Part shown: positions 1 through 12,800 of the stretch, one piece after another | Numbering within the stretch: the first letter of the stretch is position 1 | Layout: every line of letters starts with the position of its first letter | Assembly (NCBI GenBank): GCA_963971425.1 | Contig: OZ020515.1 | Span: 13,842,291-13,906,290, forward strand | Reading direction: 5' to 3' | Length of the DNA stretch: 64,000 nt | Source: Bryoerythrophyllum caledonicum | Taxonomy: Eukaryota > Streptophyta > Bryopsida > Pottiales > Pottiaceae | Notes under the pieces: generated by a model | What the model saw: the letters and a program-made list of their open reading frames with translations, nothing else | What the model was told of the DNA's origin: nothing | Database searches by the model: none | Program-made: the position numbers and the translations under genes

Positions 1-1490
1 TGCTCAGTTACTTCACCAATTTACTACAGAGATGACTTCAAGGTTGAAGCTCCAGGGCGCCCTATGGCAGCAAGAGCTTGACTCTCCCTATCCGTTTTCT
101 CTGTTCAAAGCATATGAGTTGCAGAGAACTACTTTCCTACGTATCACTGACTTGGCACTAGGAGCTAAGTTAAGTGACGGGGAATTTGATACCTTATGGA
201 AAGGTGCTGAGCCGTTTGCTAACATGTAGAATCTCACGTGCGAGATGATAGCAAGAGCTGATCTCGATCTTGATAACCTCAATAAATGTCTTCTACCGAT
301 TGGTGACCTTGGCACTAGAGTGCTACAGTATTACATGACTTTAGAGGCGCAGATTAATTACAATAGGAAGGCAGAATAGCCTACAGAGGCTTACCGAGTG
401 GTGCGCATCCCAGAATTCAAGCTGATGGTAACACCCGAGAATTTTGAGTCTATCCCGGAATGGCGCCGAACACTGGAAAGCCTGTTGGGATGCGCATCAG
501 AGAAGAGATAGGACAACGTGGCGAAATGACTGCAGGTCATTATGTGTTTACACATCATTGTGCGCACCAAAGGTTGTTACGAGCACTACATGGTGCCCGG
601 AATCAAATGATTGACACGGAAGATTTCCGGAAGCAGGTAACTCTTTCTACTCCACCTTTGGATTACCAGTCACCTGGCTGGATTGGTGCAGCTACATCAG
701 TAACAGGGTCTGTACTGAAGCAAAGATATTTAGGGAACTATGATATGATGTTTGACTGTGAAGATGAGAAACCCTTTCCTACATGGCCAGCCATTGAATG
801 GATCCTTGAGGATGTGGGCTTATCTGTGAAGAATTGGAAGGCATGGGATCAAGTGTATCCAAAAGCCTCACAGACATGGACACACGTTATCCCAGTAGCA
901 GTTGCTACTAATCCTCACCTCTGCCTGTTACATGGACCAAGGAGATACAAGTGGGCGCCAAATGCGCGCTTGGACACTGTACCGTACAACTGGCCTCTGG
1001 TGCCAGGGACATTCGCTACTCCTCATGAGTGTGCCATATCTTACCGGGCGTATTTTGAAGCTCATAAGCATCATACAGACCCGGTATGCTTCCGAGCAGC
1101 AACTTTCTGAACTTTTTTGCGTACGTATGTGCGTACTGCAAACTGGTTATCAACGTCAACAAGTTTGATGAGGCAAAACTAGAGTTTCTGATCTGGATGA
1201 AGCTGCAGCAAAAACCGGCCCGTTGGTTACGTTTGTTGGAAGCAATGGCTCTCACTCAATTCCTTATTGGAGCTAGTTCGGTATTTACTTTAGAGTTCTC
1301 GCCAAAACGGCAGCATCAGATTACGACCTGGCTGACGTACCAGATAACCCATGCAACGCACCTCATGAATGATGAGGATGTGCGGCGTAATATGGAGGAG
1401 ATGGAATTACAAAGTTATCTCCAAGATCTGGAAGTAGCTGATGAGTTCAAGCACAAGACGCCGAAGCTTGACATACGTCGTCGGTGAATG
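1..1490 (+). pseudogene. Decayed ORF chain of unknown family
   Basis: An open reading path starts before the window and runs through three frames. The first frame is interrupted by TAG at 227-229, 377-379 and 509-511. The path then moves to the frame of 460-1110 (216 codons, with a WPAIEWILEDVGL stretch) and to a third frame at 1086-1487 (133 codons, ending in a basic KLDIRRR tail). Amino-acid composition is protein-like (many W, Y and P, few low-complexity runs), which suggests one former gene with at least two frameshifts. I do not recognise the family. A capsid- or Gag-like protein of a mobile element would fit the setting, but that is a guess. No intact start or splice sites could be assigned. 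Confidence 0.45.
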
Positions 1491-4400
1491 ATGTGTGTAC
1501 TGATGCGGAAGTTCTCTCATGTGTGTGACAAGTGCCGAAGTTAGGCAAGAGAAGAGCAGACTATGGAGATTCAAGCGGAGTAGAGCAGAACTTGATGATA
1601 TTACTAGCGCGCAGGTGTTGAAGAGCAAAGTTGACGCTTTTGGAGTTACCTCCTTGCTACTTATCAACGATGAAAGCTCATGTAGTTGAAACTTTGAATT
1701 TTTAAATTCGGGTGATAAGTAGCATGACAAATCTTATGAGGATTGAACTCTTTATTTTGACCTGTGAACGATGTTTTATTATCAAAACTTATGATTATGA
1801 TTACAGGACTTGGTTGAGTAAGTTGCATGATAAATTGTCATAACTTGGTAACAAACTAAGAACTTAGTTAAAACTGGAAAGAATCAACTTGCATGTCATC
1901 CTGTGGTGGGATGAGACAGAGTCGAAACTTTACATGATGCTAAAATTAATATATGACTTGCTTTGTGAGTATGTTGATGGTTCATTGAGTAATAGCTGGA
2001 GCAATTTTTCAAAAGTTGACTGCCGAATTCGCTGCAGTAAAAGGAGATAATGGACATACACATGCAAATGCTTGATGATGTTTTGGCTCTGGTATAACTT
2101 CCAGTACAGTTCGCGTAAAGTGGTGTCGACATTGATACATGAAACGGTAAATGGTCCGTGAATGCGGCTGCCAAATTTTTCTCATGGATGTCGCGTAGTA
2201 CCAAAGACTAACTAAGCAAAAGCAGCAGTTTTTGCAAGCATGGAAGTTTTGGATGCTTATCAAAGTTACAGAAGTACTAGAGCTGCGGTTCGGATTTGTG
2301 TGTTCTTTTCCATGTTGCTAATAGCCTCTGCCAAGATTCGAGTTTTTCAATTCGAAGAAATAGTCCAATGAACGAGACTGATAGCTTGAGCGCTTACCCT
2401 GCGAACTTCAATTCTCTTGAAGACTATGAAGTATCGTTACAAATCTGAGATAAGAAATGGGTATGATGAATGAATGTGGAATAAACTTAAAATGATGATC
2501 TGATCAAGCAATGAGCTAGCCCATGACTCCCCGGTTATACTGTACAAATTTTGGAATATGTTACAGTTCACAAGCAGTTCATGAAAAATTGAATTAAGGT
2601 TAATGGCAGAAAAGTAGTTGGTATTTTCCTTTGAAACTTGTGAAACTATATGAATATTCCTAAAACTGTGCTCTTCAAACCCTATCGATTGAGCAACGAT
2701 TAAGATGAATACAGTAGACGATGATCACGAATGAACCAACTGATCGCACAAGTAGTATTCAATAAATGATCATTGTTCAACTAAGATGACCAAGTGAATA
2801 CCATCAATTCTGAACAAATTAAATGTTAAAAATTACGTGTGCATAACTTCTCTCGATACAGACAAGTGTCTGTCTACACAGACAGCATTCGCAGAGGATG
2901 AATAAACGACGATACCAGAGATGATTTCTTGGATGAAGATTTCTCACGAACACCAAATTAATGATGACTCGAAGTTGTTCAAGTATTACTAGAACATGAC
3001 TTTTTCAATTCAAGTATGATCTGATAACAACTTCCGAGACATAGAACAGTGTTACGTGACTTGAACTTATTGTTCAAGATGTGAATTTTGTATATCATGT
3101 TTTTGAAGTTCTGCTCGCAATGGCCATGATAAAGTTTGAACCTTACGACAAGTTAGAACCTATGATAAAGCCACACGAAATTGATATGGTGATGAGACAC
3201 TGTGAACTACTGTAGTAGTGATGTTACTAATTTTATGATGAAAACGCTATGATACTGCTCACATTTTAAAATCATTTACATATACTTAGTATATGCAACT
3301 TATGGATCGTAATTATTTTACAGATCTGAATCTATAAGTATGAGATTTAAGAGTATGCTTCCTAAGACCTCAATAGACATAGACAGAGAGGCTGTCTATA
3401 TTGACGTGCATGGCTCTCAAGTTGTTGATATCCGCAATAGTGGTGACGTAGTAGCCAAGATGATCATGTAAGTCCTGTTAAGTGCTAAATATGGAGGTAT
3501 GTCACTCAATAGAGTTCCAGACAACGCCAAAGTTTCTGTACACTTTGAAGTTTTTTCAGCATCTATTTTTATGAGAAATTAATTCGGGACCACCACTGAT
3601 ACAAAATGAAGTTAAAGTCAAGTTTAGCTAAGTCAAGTTTGGGCGAAGGGACCCACTGATGAGGAAGTTGCATGTGACTCGTGAGTAATTTAAGCAAAAG
3701 ATGAATAAAGTACGAGTCAACATGAACTTGACTGGCGGATGGGCTGATTTTGGCATTATAAGTTGACCCCACATGACTTGGGGCAACTACTCAGAATGTG
3801 CGCAATTACTCATGAAGTATCGCTGATGCTCGAATATCAATATTTTTTGTAATCTAAAAATTTGCTCAAAGTGCTTCTAGAAAAAGCACTGCATACCAAG
3901 CGAATTGAATTATGTGCTCTTTCCAAAAATTCCATAGTTTCTTATTCTAGACATGCTACTCCATGGACCATTCCTAAATGCTGCTTGCAAAATTCATAAA
4001 AAACGAAAATAACAATAAAAAAAAAAATCATTACAAATAGCAAGTATAATATTTGCCAGAAATTTATGAAGAATCTTTGAACAACTTAATCTGTAAAGCC
4101 CCAAGCCATTTTAGAGGAATCTCTACTTCATCGATTAACAACTATCAAGTTGAAAGTATTGAGAATGTAATTATAAATCTTCTTCTACACTTATATGAGC
4201 TGATGTGATCAAAATTTTGTGAATTTTGATCATACATATTGCAAGATAATTGCGGTCAAAGTCAACATGTTTGAATCTATTTTAGTGGAACTTTTCCAAG
4301 TAATTTTGTGCTAAGAGAAGAATGAAGATTTCTAAAAGTGATGAATACTTTTTGAAATATCCATGTAACTTATGATAATGGCACTTTGAAAATAGTAAGT

Positions 4401-7400
4401 TCAAAATTACTTTGGAGGATTTCAAGCCTAACATGACATCTTAGGAGTTTTTACAAAAACTCAAAATAGAATATTCATTGTCAATATAATACCTGGATGT
4501 TTCCATTCCATGAAATATGAGCTTGACATCAAAAAAGATAAAATGTGAAGATGTAGACCTTTTGGACTTATAAGGTGAACTAATAAGTACTTTCATGGTG
4601 TGATGGGGATATATCTGAACTTGGACCATGCGTTGTGATTGTAAGTTTGTATGACTTAGAGAGAATTTATACAGATTGGTAGTTTTTATGGATTATGGTG
4701 GTACAAGTTATTACAAGTCACAGTGCTTAGATCACAAAATTAGAGACATAAGAATGAGTAAAAGTAAAAATCAAAATAAAATCACAATACAACACCTATG
4801 GAACCGTTTTACACCTCACTGTTCCAAAAAATGACAATTGGAGATTGAAATCCGACTATTTGTATGGTCAGTGACATAGCTATGTTAAACAATTTAGTAT
4901 GTATGGGCACATGTAAAATTAGTTACCTTGCTCCTGGAGAAGTAATTGATACATTTATGACATAAGGGCAAATGTGCAATTTAAATACTGGATATTAGAA
5001 AGCTTGTTGGTCCGGAATGACCTTAAACTACCCAGATGCTAAAAGCAATATTTTTACGAAAATGGGATTTAGTCACTAGTTGTTTGAGTAACACCTTGTG
5101 ATAGTAAAAAAATAAAAAAAATAAAAAAATAGAAAAATAAAAAACAAAACAAAAACAAAAACAACAATACATCAAAAATAAAAATAATGGAAAAAGAAGA
5201 AGAGAAAATGAACCAATCTTTAAAACAACAAGCATGTTGTTAAAAAATTAAGTTCATTCTTAAAGTGTTTTAAGTCTTTAAGCCAATTAAAATATAACAA
5301 TAGACTACTTCTCTTAGAAATAGTTAAGGAAAAAATAAGCGAGAACATGATAAAAAAGAGTGAAAATAGTTAAGGAAAAAATAAGAGAGAACATGATAAA
5401 TAATGAGAGATCATTACTATCCGAGTGCGCAATTAGTAGTGAGGTGTTAATACACACTATTTAATCGCGAAGGAAATATGTACTTCAATAAACCAAAGTT
5501 GATAGTACATTAGGAATAGAAATTAGATCAGATATTAAAAATAGATAGAACCCTTCATTTTAACTATAAATTGAAGGAGAATATGTAGTCATAGTATAGA
5601 TACACCATTGGTAGTGACGTAAATCACCTACTTTATGGCTGTGATAGGAAAAAAGAAGAAAACAAAATAAAAATAAGATAATAAGGCAATGAAAAAAATC
5701 CGAGAGTTAGTAAGATAGATTTAGCAATTAGTAATGAGGACACACTACTAATTTACTAACTTTTAGTGATGTGAGGACTAACGAGTGCTAACTTGAAGTC
5801 AATCAAAATATTGAAGAAGACTCATATATAGATATACATGAAGAATAGGAACCAAATTACAACAAACAAACATACATGTGATGGAAGACTCAAGAAGAAT
5901 AAATCTTAAGAAATAGATTGAAAAAGTTTAAAGATAATTGGAACCAGGAAACCCTTAAGAAGATTAAGGAAACTTAAAGAAATGAAAGTCAAAGACATTG
6001 GAATACAAAGGAGCAACAAGGACGAGCTTCAAGTGTTGAAGTCGACGAGGACGTCTCCAAGTTAAAAAAGAGGGCTATGCAGAGCCAATATATGAAAAAG
6101 GGATTTTTTCTTTAAAAAATAGCTTAAAGGGTTTGAAATAGTTCAAAAAGTAGATAGTTAGTGATAAAAGTTAAGGGAAACTTTAAAAATAAGTGAAAAA
6201 TTTAAAATAGCTTAAAGGAAACAATGCTAGTATGAAAGGACTTAAAGAAAAGACTTAAAAGAATAGTCACACCTTTTAATTAGTTGAAAGGGTTTAAGCA
6301 AAACTTGAAGGGGTGGAAGGAAACGAAAGAAACCTTTTAAGAAATAGTGTCTCTTCATAGTTTTAGCTTAAGTGGAGTAGAAATTCATTTTGAATTCACC
6401 ACATTTGAAGAAGCAATTGTGAGTTCTAGCTTGGAGCTAGCAAATTCTTGCGATGGTTGTAAGAGTTTTTAAGTTAATACATATTGTGTTGTGTAAATTT
6501 GTATTGATTCTAATTGATTAAGTAACTTTGCACATGTGACTTGTGAAAGTGAGTCTTAATAATTAAGAAGTCGAATTTTAATTGATTATAATATCTTAAA
6601 TTGATAAACAATTTAAGAAGATTTAAATGTTGCACTTATTGAATAAGTGACATTGAAAGAAAATAAAATACATTCAAGAAACTAAAAATATTTATGACTA
6701 AGAATTCTTATAATAATAATTGAATTACAAGATAAGAGTTCTTATATTTAAAGTGCATTAATTAGTCTTAAGGAACTAATTGCATGAAAGAGAGTAATGT
6801 TATTTTAGAAGAATGCAATTACTTTAATTTTAAGAGTAATGTATAGTGGATTAAATCAAAGGAATTAAATTTGATTGAAAGTGTATGTGTTAGAGTATTG
6901 ATCTCAAAAATGATCATTCCTAAACTTCTAAAAAGTGTGATTGTTGAAGTTAATGTGTTTTGATGTGGAATCCACTTGGAGCTTAAGAGATTAGCCGTGG
7001 ACGTACGTGATTAAAGATGGAGCAAATTGCATGAAGTAAGCTTTTCAGTTATAAAGAAGAATTAATGAACGAACAAAGCAATGAGTTAAGGAATGGATAA
7101 ATTCCATTCGCCTAGCAAGGCATAGTTAGAGGTTTGGGCACACACACAAGAAAGACAGGAGCAAGGCTCTTGTCGCAATCACTCTTTTTCTTGGGGTAAT
7201 ATAAAAATTCTCAATCCTTTAAGAGTGTAGATTGTTTAACCCATAAACCTTTAAAATGATGCATTATAGCTTTAAATTTATTATAGAAAACATTTTTATG
7301 TGATAATTAGATCAAAATTACTTAAACATTAGACGCCAGACCATCCCGGGAAGAATTTAGAATCATATGGAAACTTGTGTGAGTCTTGGGTGTTTTGCGT

Positions 7401-7440
7401 GAGTGTAAATTTACGGTTTACAGTAGGTGACACCTAGTTT
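1491..7440. other. AT-rich stretch without recognisable genes
   Basis: About 6 kb with frequent stops in all frames, no recognisable protein motif and several homopolymer or A-rich runs. The short ORFs here are composition artefacts. Near 7,100-7,440 the base composition becomes less extreme, possibly marking the upstream region of the exon-like ORF at 7,521. I see no clear terminal repeats that would define an element. Confidence 0.6.
5101..5400. repeat. A-rich low-complexity tract and a 37-bp direct repeat
   Basis: Bases 5,105-5,170 are almost only A with scattered T, G and C. At 5,318-5,354 and 5,364-5,400 a 37-bp sequence beginning AAATAGTTAAGG occurs twice with one visible difference, spaced 46 bp apart. 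Confidence 0.8.
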
Positions 7441-7520
7441 TGTGCACTCTCTTGAGAATCAAGAAGAAATAGACTCTTTGCAAACAAATCTGATGAGCAG
7501 AACAGAGAGATGATAGATCA

Positions 7521-7760
7521 ATGGCATCGGAGAGCTCGCATCGAGGATATAGGGATGATAATGATGAAGTTGAAGACTTTGAAGTTCAAAGCGGGGGCAT
7601 GGTTGAAGCTCCCGTCAGCGTTGAGAATCGGTTACGGTCTTCAAGGATTAGAAATCGTTCCTCCTCAAGGACAATGCTGTCTACAGGTCAGTGTCGTCAT
7701 GGAAGCGCGGACAACATTACGATGGTATTGCAGGAGTCGGGGCAAGTTCCATCGATTCAG
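7521..7760 (+). CDS. Possible first coding exon, unknown acidic/serine-rich protein
   Basis: An ATG at 7,521 opens an 80-codon segment rich in S, D, E and R (it starts MASESSHRGYRDDNDEVEDF) that ends at a good donor, CAG|GTACTT, at 7,760/7,761. The composition resembles the N-terminal tails of the mobile-element genes further right, and it lies upstream of the ParB/methyltransferase gene, so it could be that gene's first exon, with the hairpin and the tandem repeat inside the following intron. No acceptor linking it to the next exon could be proven. The overlapping frame starting at 7,510 is less plausible. Confidence 0.3.
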
Positions 7761-8080
7761 GTACTTTTTTATACAAATATTTTCAAAATACATGAATATG
7801 TTTACAAGTTGCATTGCTAAGAGCATGGTGTAGGTATTTTAATTATTATATTTAGATTTATGATTTGAAAGTAGTACGACTGTAAGTTAGAACTAAGAAA
7901 GATGGGGAGCAACAATCTTATGCTAAACCTTCCATTAACATTCATTTTGCTCTTTCATATGAAGATTTTTTTAGCTTTGAAGATGTTAAACAAATTCTTT
8001 TCTACAATGTAGAATTCATTTCAACATAAATCAATAATTTGTACATAATTCGGGCAAGCGCAAGTAAATAGGCGGTTTGA

Positions 8081-8324
8081 AAATTTACCTGCGATCGGGG
8101 TCCGGTCGTCGCTCAGTTGGCGCGTGGTCACTTGGCTACTGCTCTGGTTGACGCCCACTAGGTGCGCTCGCCCCCAACGACTGCCCGACCGCCGCCCTAA
8201 ATGCCGGGCCATCGCCCGGTCGTCCGTTGGGGGTGAGCGCACCTAGTGGGCGTCAACCAGAGCAGTAGCCAAGTGACCACGCGCCAACCGAGCGACGACC
8301 GGGCCCCGATCGCGGGTAAATTTT
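8081..8324. repeat. GC-rich foldback (hairpin) with 100-bp arms
   Basis: The left arm (8,081-8,179) and right arm (8,225-8,324) are reverse complements with only a handful of differences by eye. They enclose a loop of about 45 bp that is itself GC-rich. The outer edge is AAAATTTACC on the left and GGTAAATTTT on the right. Base content contrasts sharply with the AT-rich surroundings. This is the structure of a foldback MITE or a small-RNA-producing inverted repeat. No clear target-site duplication was found outside the arms. Confidence 0.9.
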
Positions 8325-8636
8325 CAGCGACCTAAATTGTAGTTCGATGAAAGTTCATTGTGTCTTCGAATTGTGAGGCCTTTTCATTGTGAACGAGTCT
8401 TGATAGTGCTATTGGGCGCTGAAACCCACTTTAGTTTAGACGGCCATACCGGTATCAAATGGTAAGTAATCCAATTTCCTTCATCGACTTTCTCCGTATT
8501 TTGATTTTTGCGCGCAGATTGATTGCTAATTGTGGGAATCATGTAGGTCGTGGAGACGAGGTTAATTCGAGGAGACTCCAGAGTTGGGATGGCGACTAGC
8601 GGAGAGGGTGACGACAATCATGTATGTCATACTCCA

Positions 8637-9548
8637 CTTTCCTGTGAACACTTCTTTTGATTTTTATTTCGCGGACCTCAAATGTAGACAGCCGTGGATT
8701 TCCATCATGTTTTCAAAAATTTCTGTGACCCATGAAAACCACCTTTGGATCCGAAGGTGGTTTTCATTGGTCACCAAATTTTTCACAAACATGGAAATCC
8801 GCGGAGCTCGAATGTATACAGCCGTGGATTTCCATGTTTTCAAAAATTTCTATGACCCTTGAAAACCACCTTCGGATCCGAAGGTGGTTTTCATTGGTCA
8901 CCAAATTTTTCACAAACATGGAAATCCGCGGAGCTCAAATGTACACAGCCGTGGATTTCCATGTTTTCAAAAATTTCTATGACCCTTGAAAACCACCTTT
9001 GGATCCGAAGGTGGTTCCTACAGGTCGCTGAAATTTTTGAAAACATGGAACTCCGTGGAGCTCGAATGTGGGCTGTCGTGGATTGCCATGTTTTCAAAAA
9101 TTTCAGTGTTCCTTGAAAACCACCTTTGGATCCGAAGGTGGTTTCTAAGGTCGCTGAAATTTTTGAAAACATGGAACTCCGTGGAGCTCGAATGTGGGTT
9201 GCCGTGGATTGCCATGTTTTCAAAAATTTCAGTGCTCCTTGAAAACCACCTTCGAATCCGAAGGTGGTTTCTAAGGTCGCTGAAATTTTTGAAAACATGG
9301 AACTCCGTGGAGCTCGAATGTGGGTTGCCGTGGATTGCCATGTTTTCAAAAATTTCAGTGCTCCTTGAAAACCACCTTCGGATCCGAAGGTGGTTCCTAA
9401 AGGTCGCTGAAATTTTTGAAAACATGGAACTCCGTGGAGCTCGAATGTGGGCTGCCGTGAATTGCCATGTTTTCAAAAATTTCAGTGCTTCTTGAAAACC
9501 ACCTTCGGATCCGAAGGTGGTTTCTAAGGTCACTGAAATTTTTGAAAA
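8637..9548. repeat. 126-127 bp tandem repeat, seven units
   Basis: The landmark AACCACCTT(T/C)G recurs at 8,737, 8,864, 8,991, 9,118, 9,244, 9,370 and 9,497, giving spacings of 127, 127, 127, 126, 126 and 127. Each unit contains a 26-bp palindrome centred on GGATCC (mutated to GAATCC at about 9,256) and a second inverted pair built from CCATGTTTTCAAAAATTTC and its complement. Units fall into two types. The first two carry CACCAAATTTTTCACAAAC, and later ones carry GCTGAAATTTTTGAAAAC. The long ORFs seen on both strands here are by-products of the repeat. Confidence 0.95.
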
Positions 9549-9806
9549 CAATGAAATACCCATTCCTTGTATAAATTTGGTTGCAAGTGCATTTTTCTTT
9601 CTTGTACCTTAGCTCTTCTAAGAGCACCTAGTTCATCCTCACTAATTCTTGGGCTTTTCATGCATATTTCATATTCTTTGAATGCGTGGTGTTATGCATG
9701 TTTTGAATCCTTGCGTTTTGATAGCTCCATTGATTATGACCTGGATGTTTATAGTTTTGAGAGGAAGAGTTTCTGATAGTTTGTTAACTCAATGTAGACT
9801 AGAGAC
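9549..9806. other. Short spacer upstream of the ParB/methyltransferase gene
   Basis: Unique-looking, moderately AT-rich DNA between the tandem repeat and the first clear exon. It contains no convincing coding sequence. An AG at 9,798-9,799 could serve as a splice acceptor if the gene starts further left. Confidence 0.4.
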
Positions 9807-12800
9807 GTGCATATGGGCTCCTCATCACGGGGTGATGGAAACAATATGGCTCTTCAAGTTTTAGAATTTGGAGAAGATCCAGGGTTGAAGACGACCGAGC
9901 TGGCATTACGGAGGTCCCTGCGTGGGACTTCTTACGACATATTGCAGAAGTCCACTTGCGCATACGCTCAAGAACTCCACATCCCACTCTGCCGCATGCT
10001 CCCAATGCCCGATGTGAGAGTCCCGCTACGGAGCGATGTCGAGAAGCTTAAGGGGGAGTTTGTAAAGGGGTATTGGCCTGGCTCCGCTTGCTTTTACGTC
10101 GCAGCGAAGAGCTTCTCGTTGGTGGAGAAGGATGTGTCACCAGATGTTCGAGCTTTGTGGTCCGAATTGTGGCAAGAGGAGGAACGGAAGTTTGAGGCTC
10201 TTCTCGCAAGTCAACCGGAGTATGCGCCATTTCGCAACAAGTTCTTTTTTGTCTGGGATGGGAATCACCGCCACACTGCATGGATGGAGGTGATATCCAG
10301 TCTTCATGCCACTCATTCCGAGTTCCATGTGCCGGTGAGGGCGGTTGTCATTGAGCCGACTGTGGAGAACATACACATTCTCCTTAATGCGATGACCGAT
10401 TGGAACAAGTAAGCATTTTTCCTTAATTCCATCACTAATTTATTTTCATTATTAAATACATGCTTCTATTTCACCTGAATTCTATATCATGTCCTTCAGG
10501 CAAAAAGAGACGGATCATATCGGTCAGCAGCTTACCCATGAGTTGAAGAGGATCCAACATTTTGGATTATTGGACTTTGAGCAGCTCAAAGATCTGATAA
10601 GCGAGTCTGACTACGAGGCCAGCCTTGCAGAATGGGGGAAGGCAACGAAGAAAAAATGGTATCACATGACGCACGATGCATTTCTGCGGCTCATGTTCGA
10701 GGTTCAACAACTAACACATACTCTTGATTCATGCCTATTGCTCCATGTAGTTTTTTGTACTTTCATACTTTAAATCTAATACTTCATGAGTTGGTGATTG
10801 CAGCGTGATTTAATTGCCGTTCAGGAGGAATGCATTTGACAGTATAGAGACACTCTCGTTACTGGCAATGGTGAGGACCGCAAAGGGAGTTCTGTTGAGT
10901 TGGTGAGTAAGTGCACAGACGCGGTGCAGAAGAAGAAGGTCTCGTGTCAAACCAGTTTCAATCGACTATTGGCAGTTGCCAATCCGGCTAATGGCGAAGA
11001 CTTCTTCAAAGAGGTTTGATCTTTTAAGTTTTCTTACTGTCCACAGTCCTATTCATTGTTTCTCATATTTTTTATTTCCAAATTAGTTTGAATGTATACC
11101 AAATTGATACAAATTTTGTGTGTCTTTTGTTTAGGTGTTGCGTCATTTTGACATTTATCAGTTCAAGCCGGAGATGACATCGGAGAAGTTACAACTCTTT
11201 TGTACCGCGAAGGTGCCATCAAAGCTCAAGGCACGCTGGTGTAAGTGGTGGAACATGAGCAAGTTGAGTAGGGAGGAGTATCACTTCCCAAAATCTCCAG
11301 CTTCAGACACAAGTCTTCGAGGGTGGATCGATAGAGCTGCCTTCTGGGCTAGGGTAAGTTTTCCATATCATGGGATTTTAGTAAATGTAGATTTTCATTG
11401 CTAATATTTTCTTTGTCTAACTTGTTGTTTGGTTGGTTTCAGCTGGAAGACGAATGTGAGAAGAAATTTGCGGAGATTGTCCAGGAGGACAATCTTGTCA
11501 TCCAGACGGAAGGGCTTCCCAATCCCGTGAAAGGGATTGGAGCATGGATCGAATCGTGGTGCATCAGGCTGTGGCACAAAGCATTTTCTGCCCATGTGGG
11601 GAAGAAGATTGGGTTCACGAAGACCGAGGAGTTTCTGACGCAGCCCGAGTGTGAGAGATCGATGAAGAGGGCAGTGCTTCGCTACTTCTGGAGAGAGCTT
11701 GTTGCCAAGGGAGCCATGCAGCCTGAACAACTTCCAATTCGCTTGAATATGTGGACGAATCTGACTGATGTCCAGTGCATCTTCACGGAGGTGTAGTTGC
11801 GACGCTTCTCTCGTCACCACTTGGAGCAGTGCCCTTGGTTCTTGGAGCTGAAGGATTCTAATCCTACCCCGGGCGAGGAGATGTAGCTAAGGTCTCGTTG
11901 TGACTCCTTACCCGTCTCAGGTGGTGATGATGGGATGCTTCCTCCATTGGTCCCCTCAATGGCTGCGCAAGTGGATGTAGAGTTGACTGCAAAGGAGAGA
12001 GAGGCAGCAGCTACAAAGGCGGCGAAGGCGGCGGCTAAGGCGGCGGAGAAAGAAGCCCTCAGGGTGGAGAAGGAGACTGCCAAGACACTGAAGAATGAAG
12101 TCAAGGAGAGGAACAAAGAGCTGGCCGCGTTGGTGTTGAGGGAGGGACCCGAGAAGCTCATTGCTCAATTTGGGGTGGATGCATCGATTGCCATTCCTGT
12201 TGCGGTTGCACCGTTGCACGGAATTTCGCCATCAGCCAGCAGCCGGCCTTCAGCATTCATTACGAAGCCTTCGTAGACAGTGTACACAATCCCAGTGATC
12301 GAGCAGGTTGATTCTTCTGTTGGAGTGTTGGTGATGTGTGAGAGTGCCCAAAGAGAGGCATGGTGATCATAGACGTGCCGGAGGGGTTGCCGGTCCCAGG
12401 GATTCATTGTGGCACTAAAGTGCCTAGTTGGAACGAGCATCCAACTCAGCTGAACGAGAGAGGCAAGATGGAATCTCCTTTCATTCACCGTTGTTTTGAG
12501 ATGGCTGGAGAGCTGCTTCGTGACGGAGCGCCACTCATCGTGTTTTATCCAGACTCCAAGTTCATTTCCAATGAACTTCTTGGTTGGGCAGACTGGGCAG
12601 AGTTCGTCAAGGAGACAAAGTGGTTTGCCATTAATGGCTTGCCACTCTCGCGCGATGGGCAGCCCGGGCGCACTCACTAGTGCTTCATGGTGAAGTGTTT
12701 TGTGAGGAAGTCTGAGTCAGCAGCCCCTTTTTCTTTCTACGACAGGGTGGAGCTGATTCGCGAAGGGATTCAACTGTCCTCGGATGGTCACTTGACCAAT

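Noticed and set aside
5023-5235. 70-codon ORF rich in Phe and Leu on the minus strand
   Set aside because: Product of an A-rich low-complexity tract.
7510-7833. Frame starting at 7,510 as a gene
   Set aside because: The overlapping frame from 7,521 has a more protein-like composition and ends at a good splice donor.
8588-8632. Short ATG segment MATSGEGDDNH resembling element N-termini
   Set aside because: Too short to support, and the frame closes in the tandem repeat. Left as a possible remnant of a first exon.
8584-9627. Several overlapping ORFs of 77-181 codons on both strands
   Set aside because: They follow the 126-127 bp tandem repeat and its palindromes. The repeated peptides on both strands are a consequence of the array, with no start context or domain.
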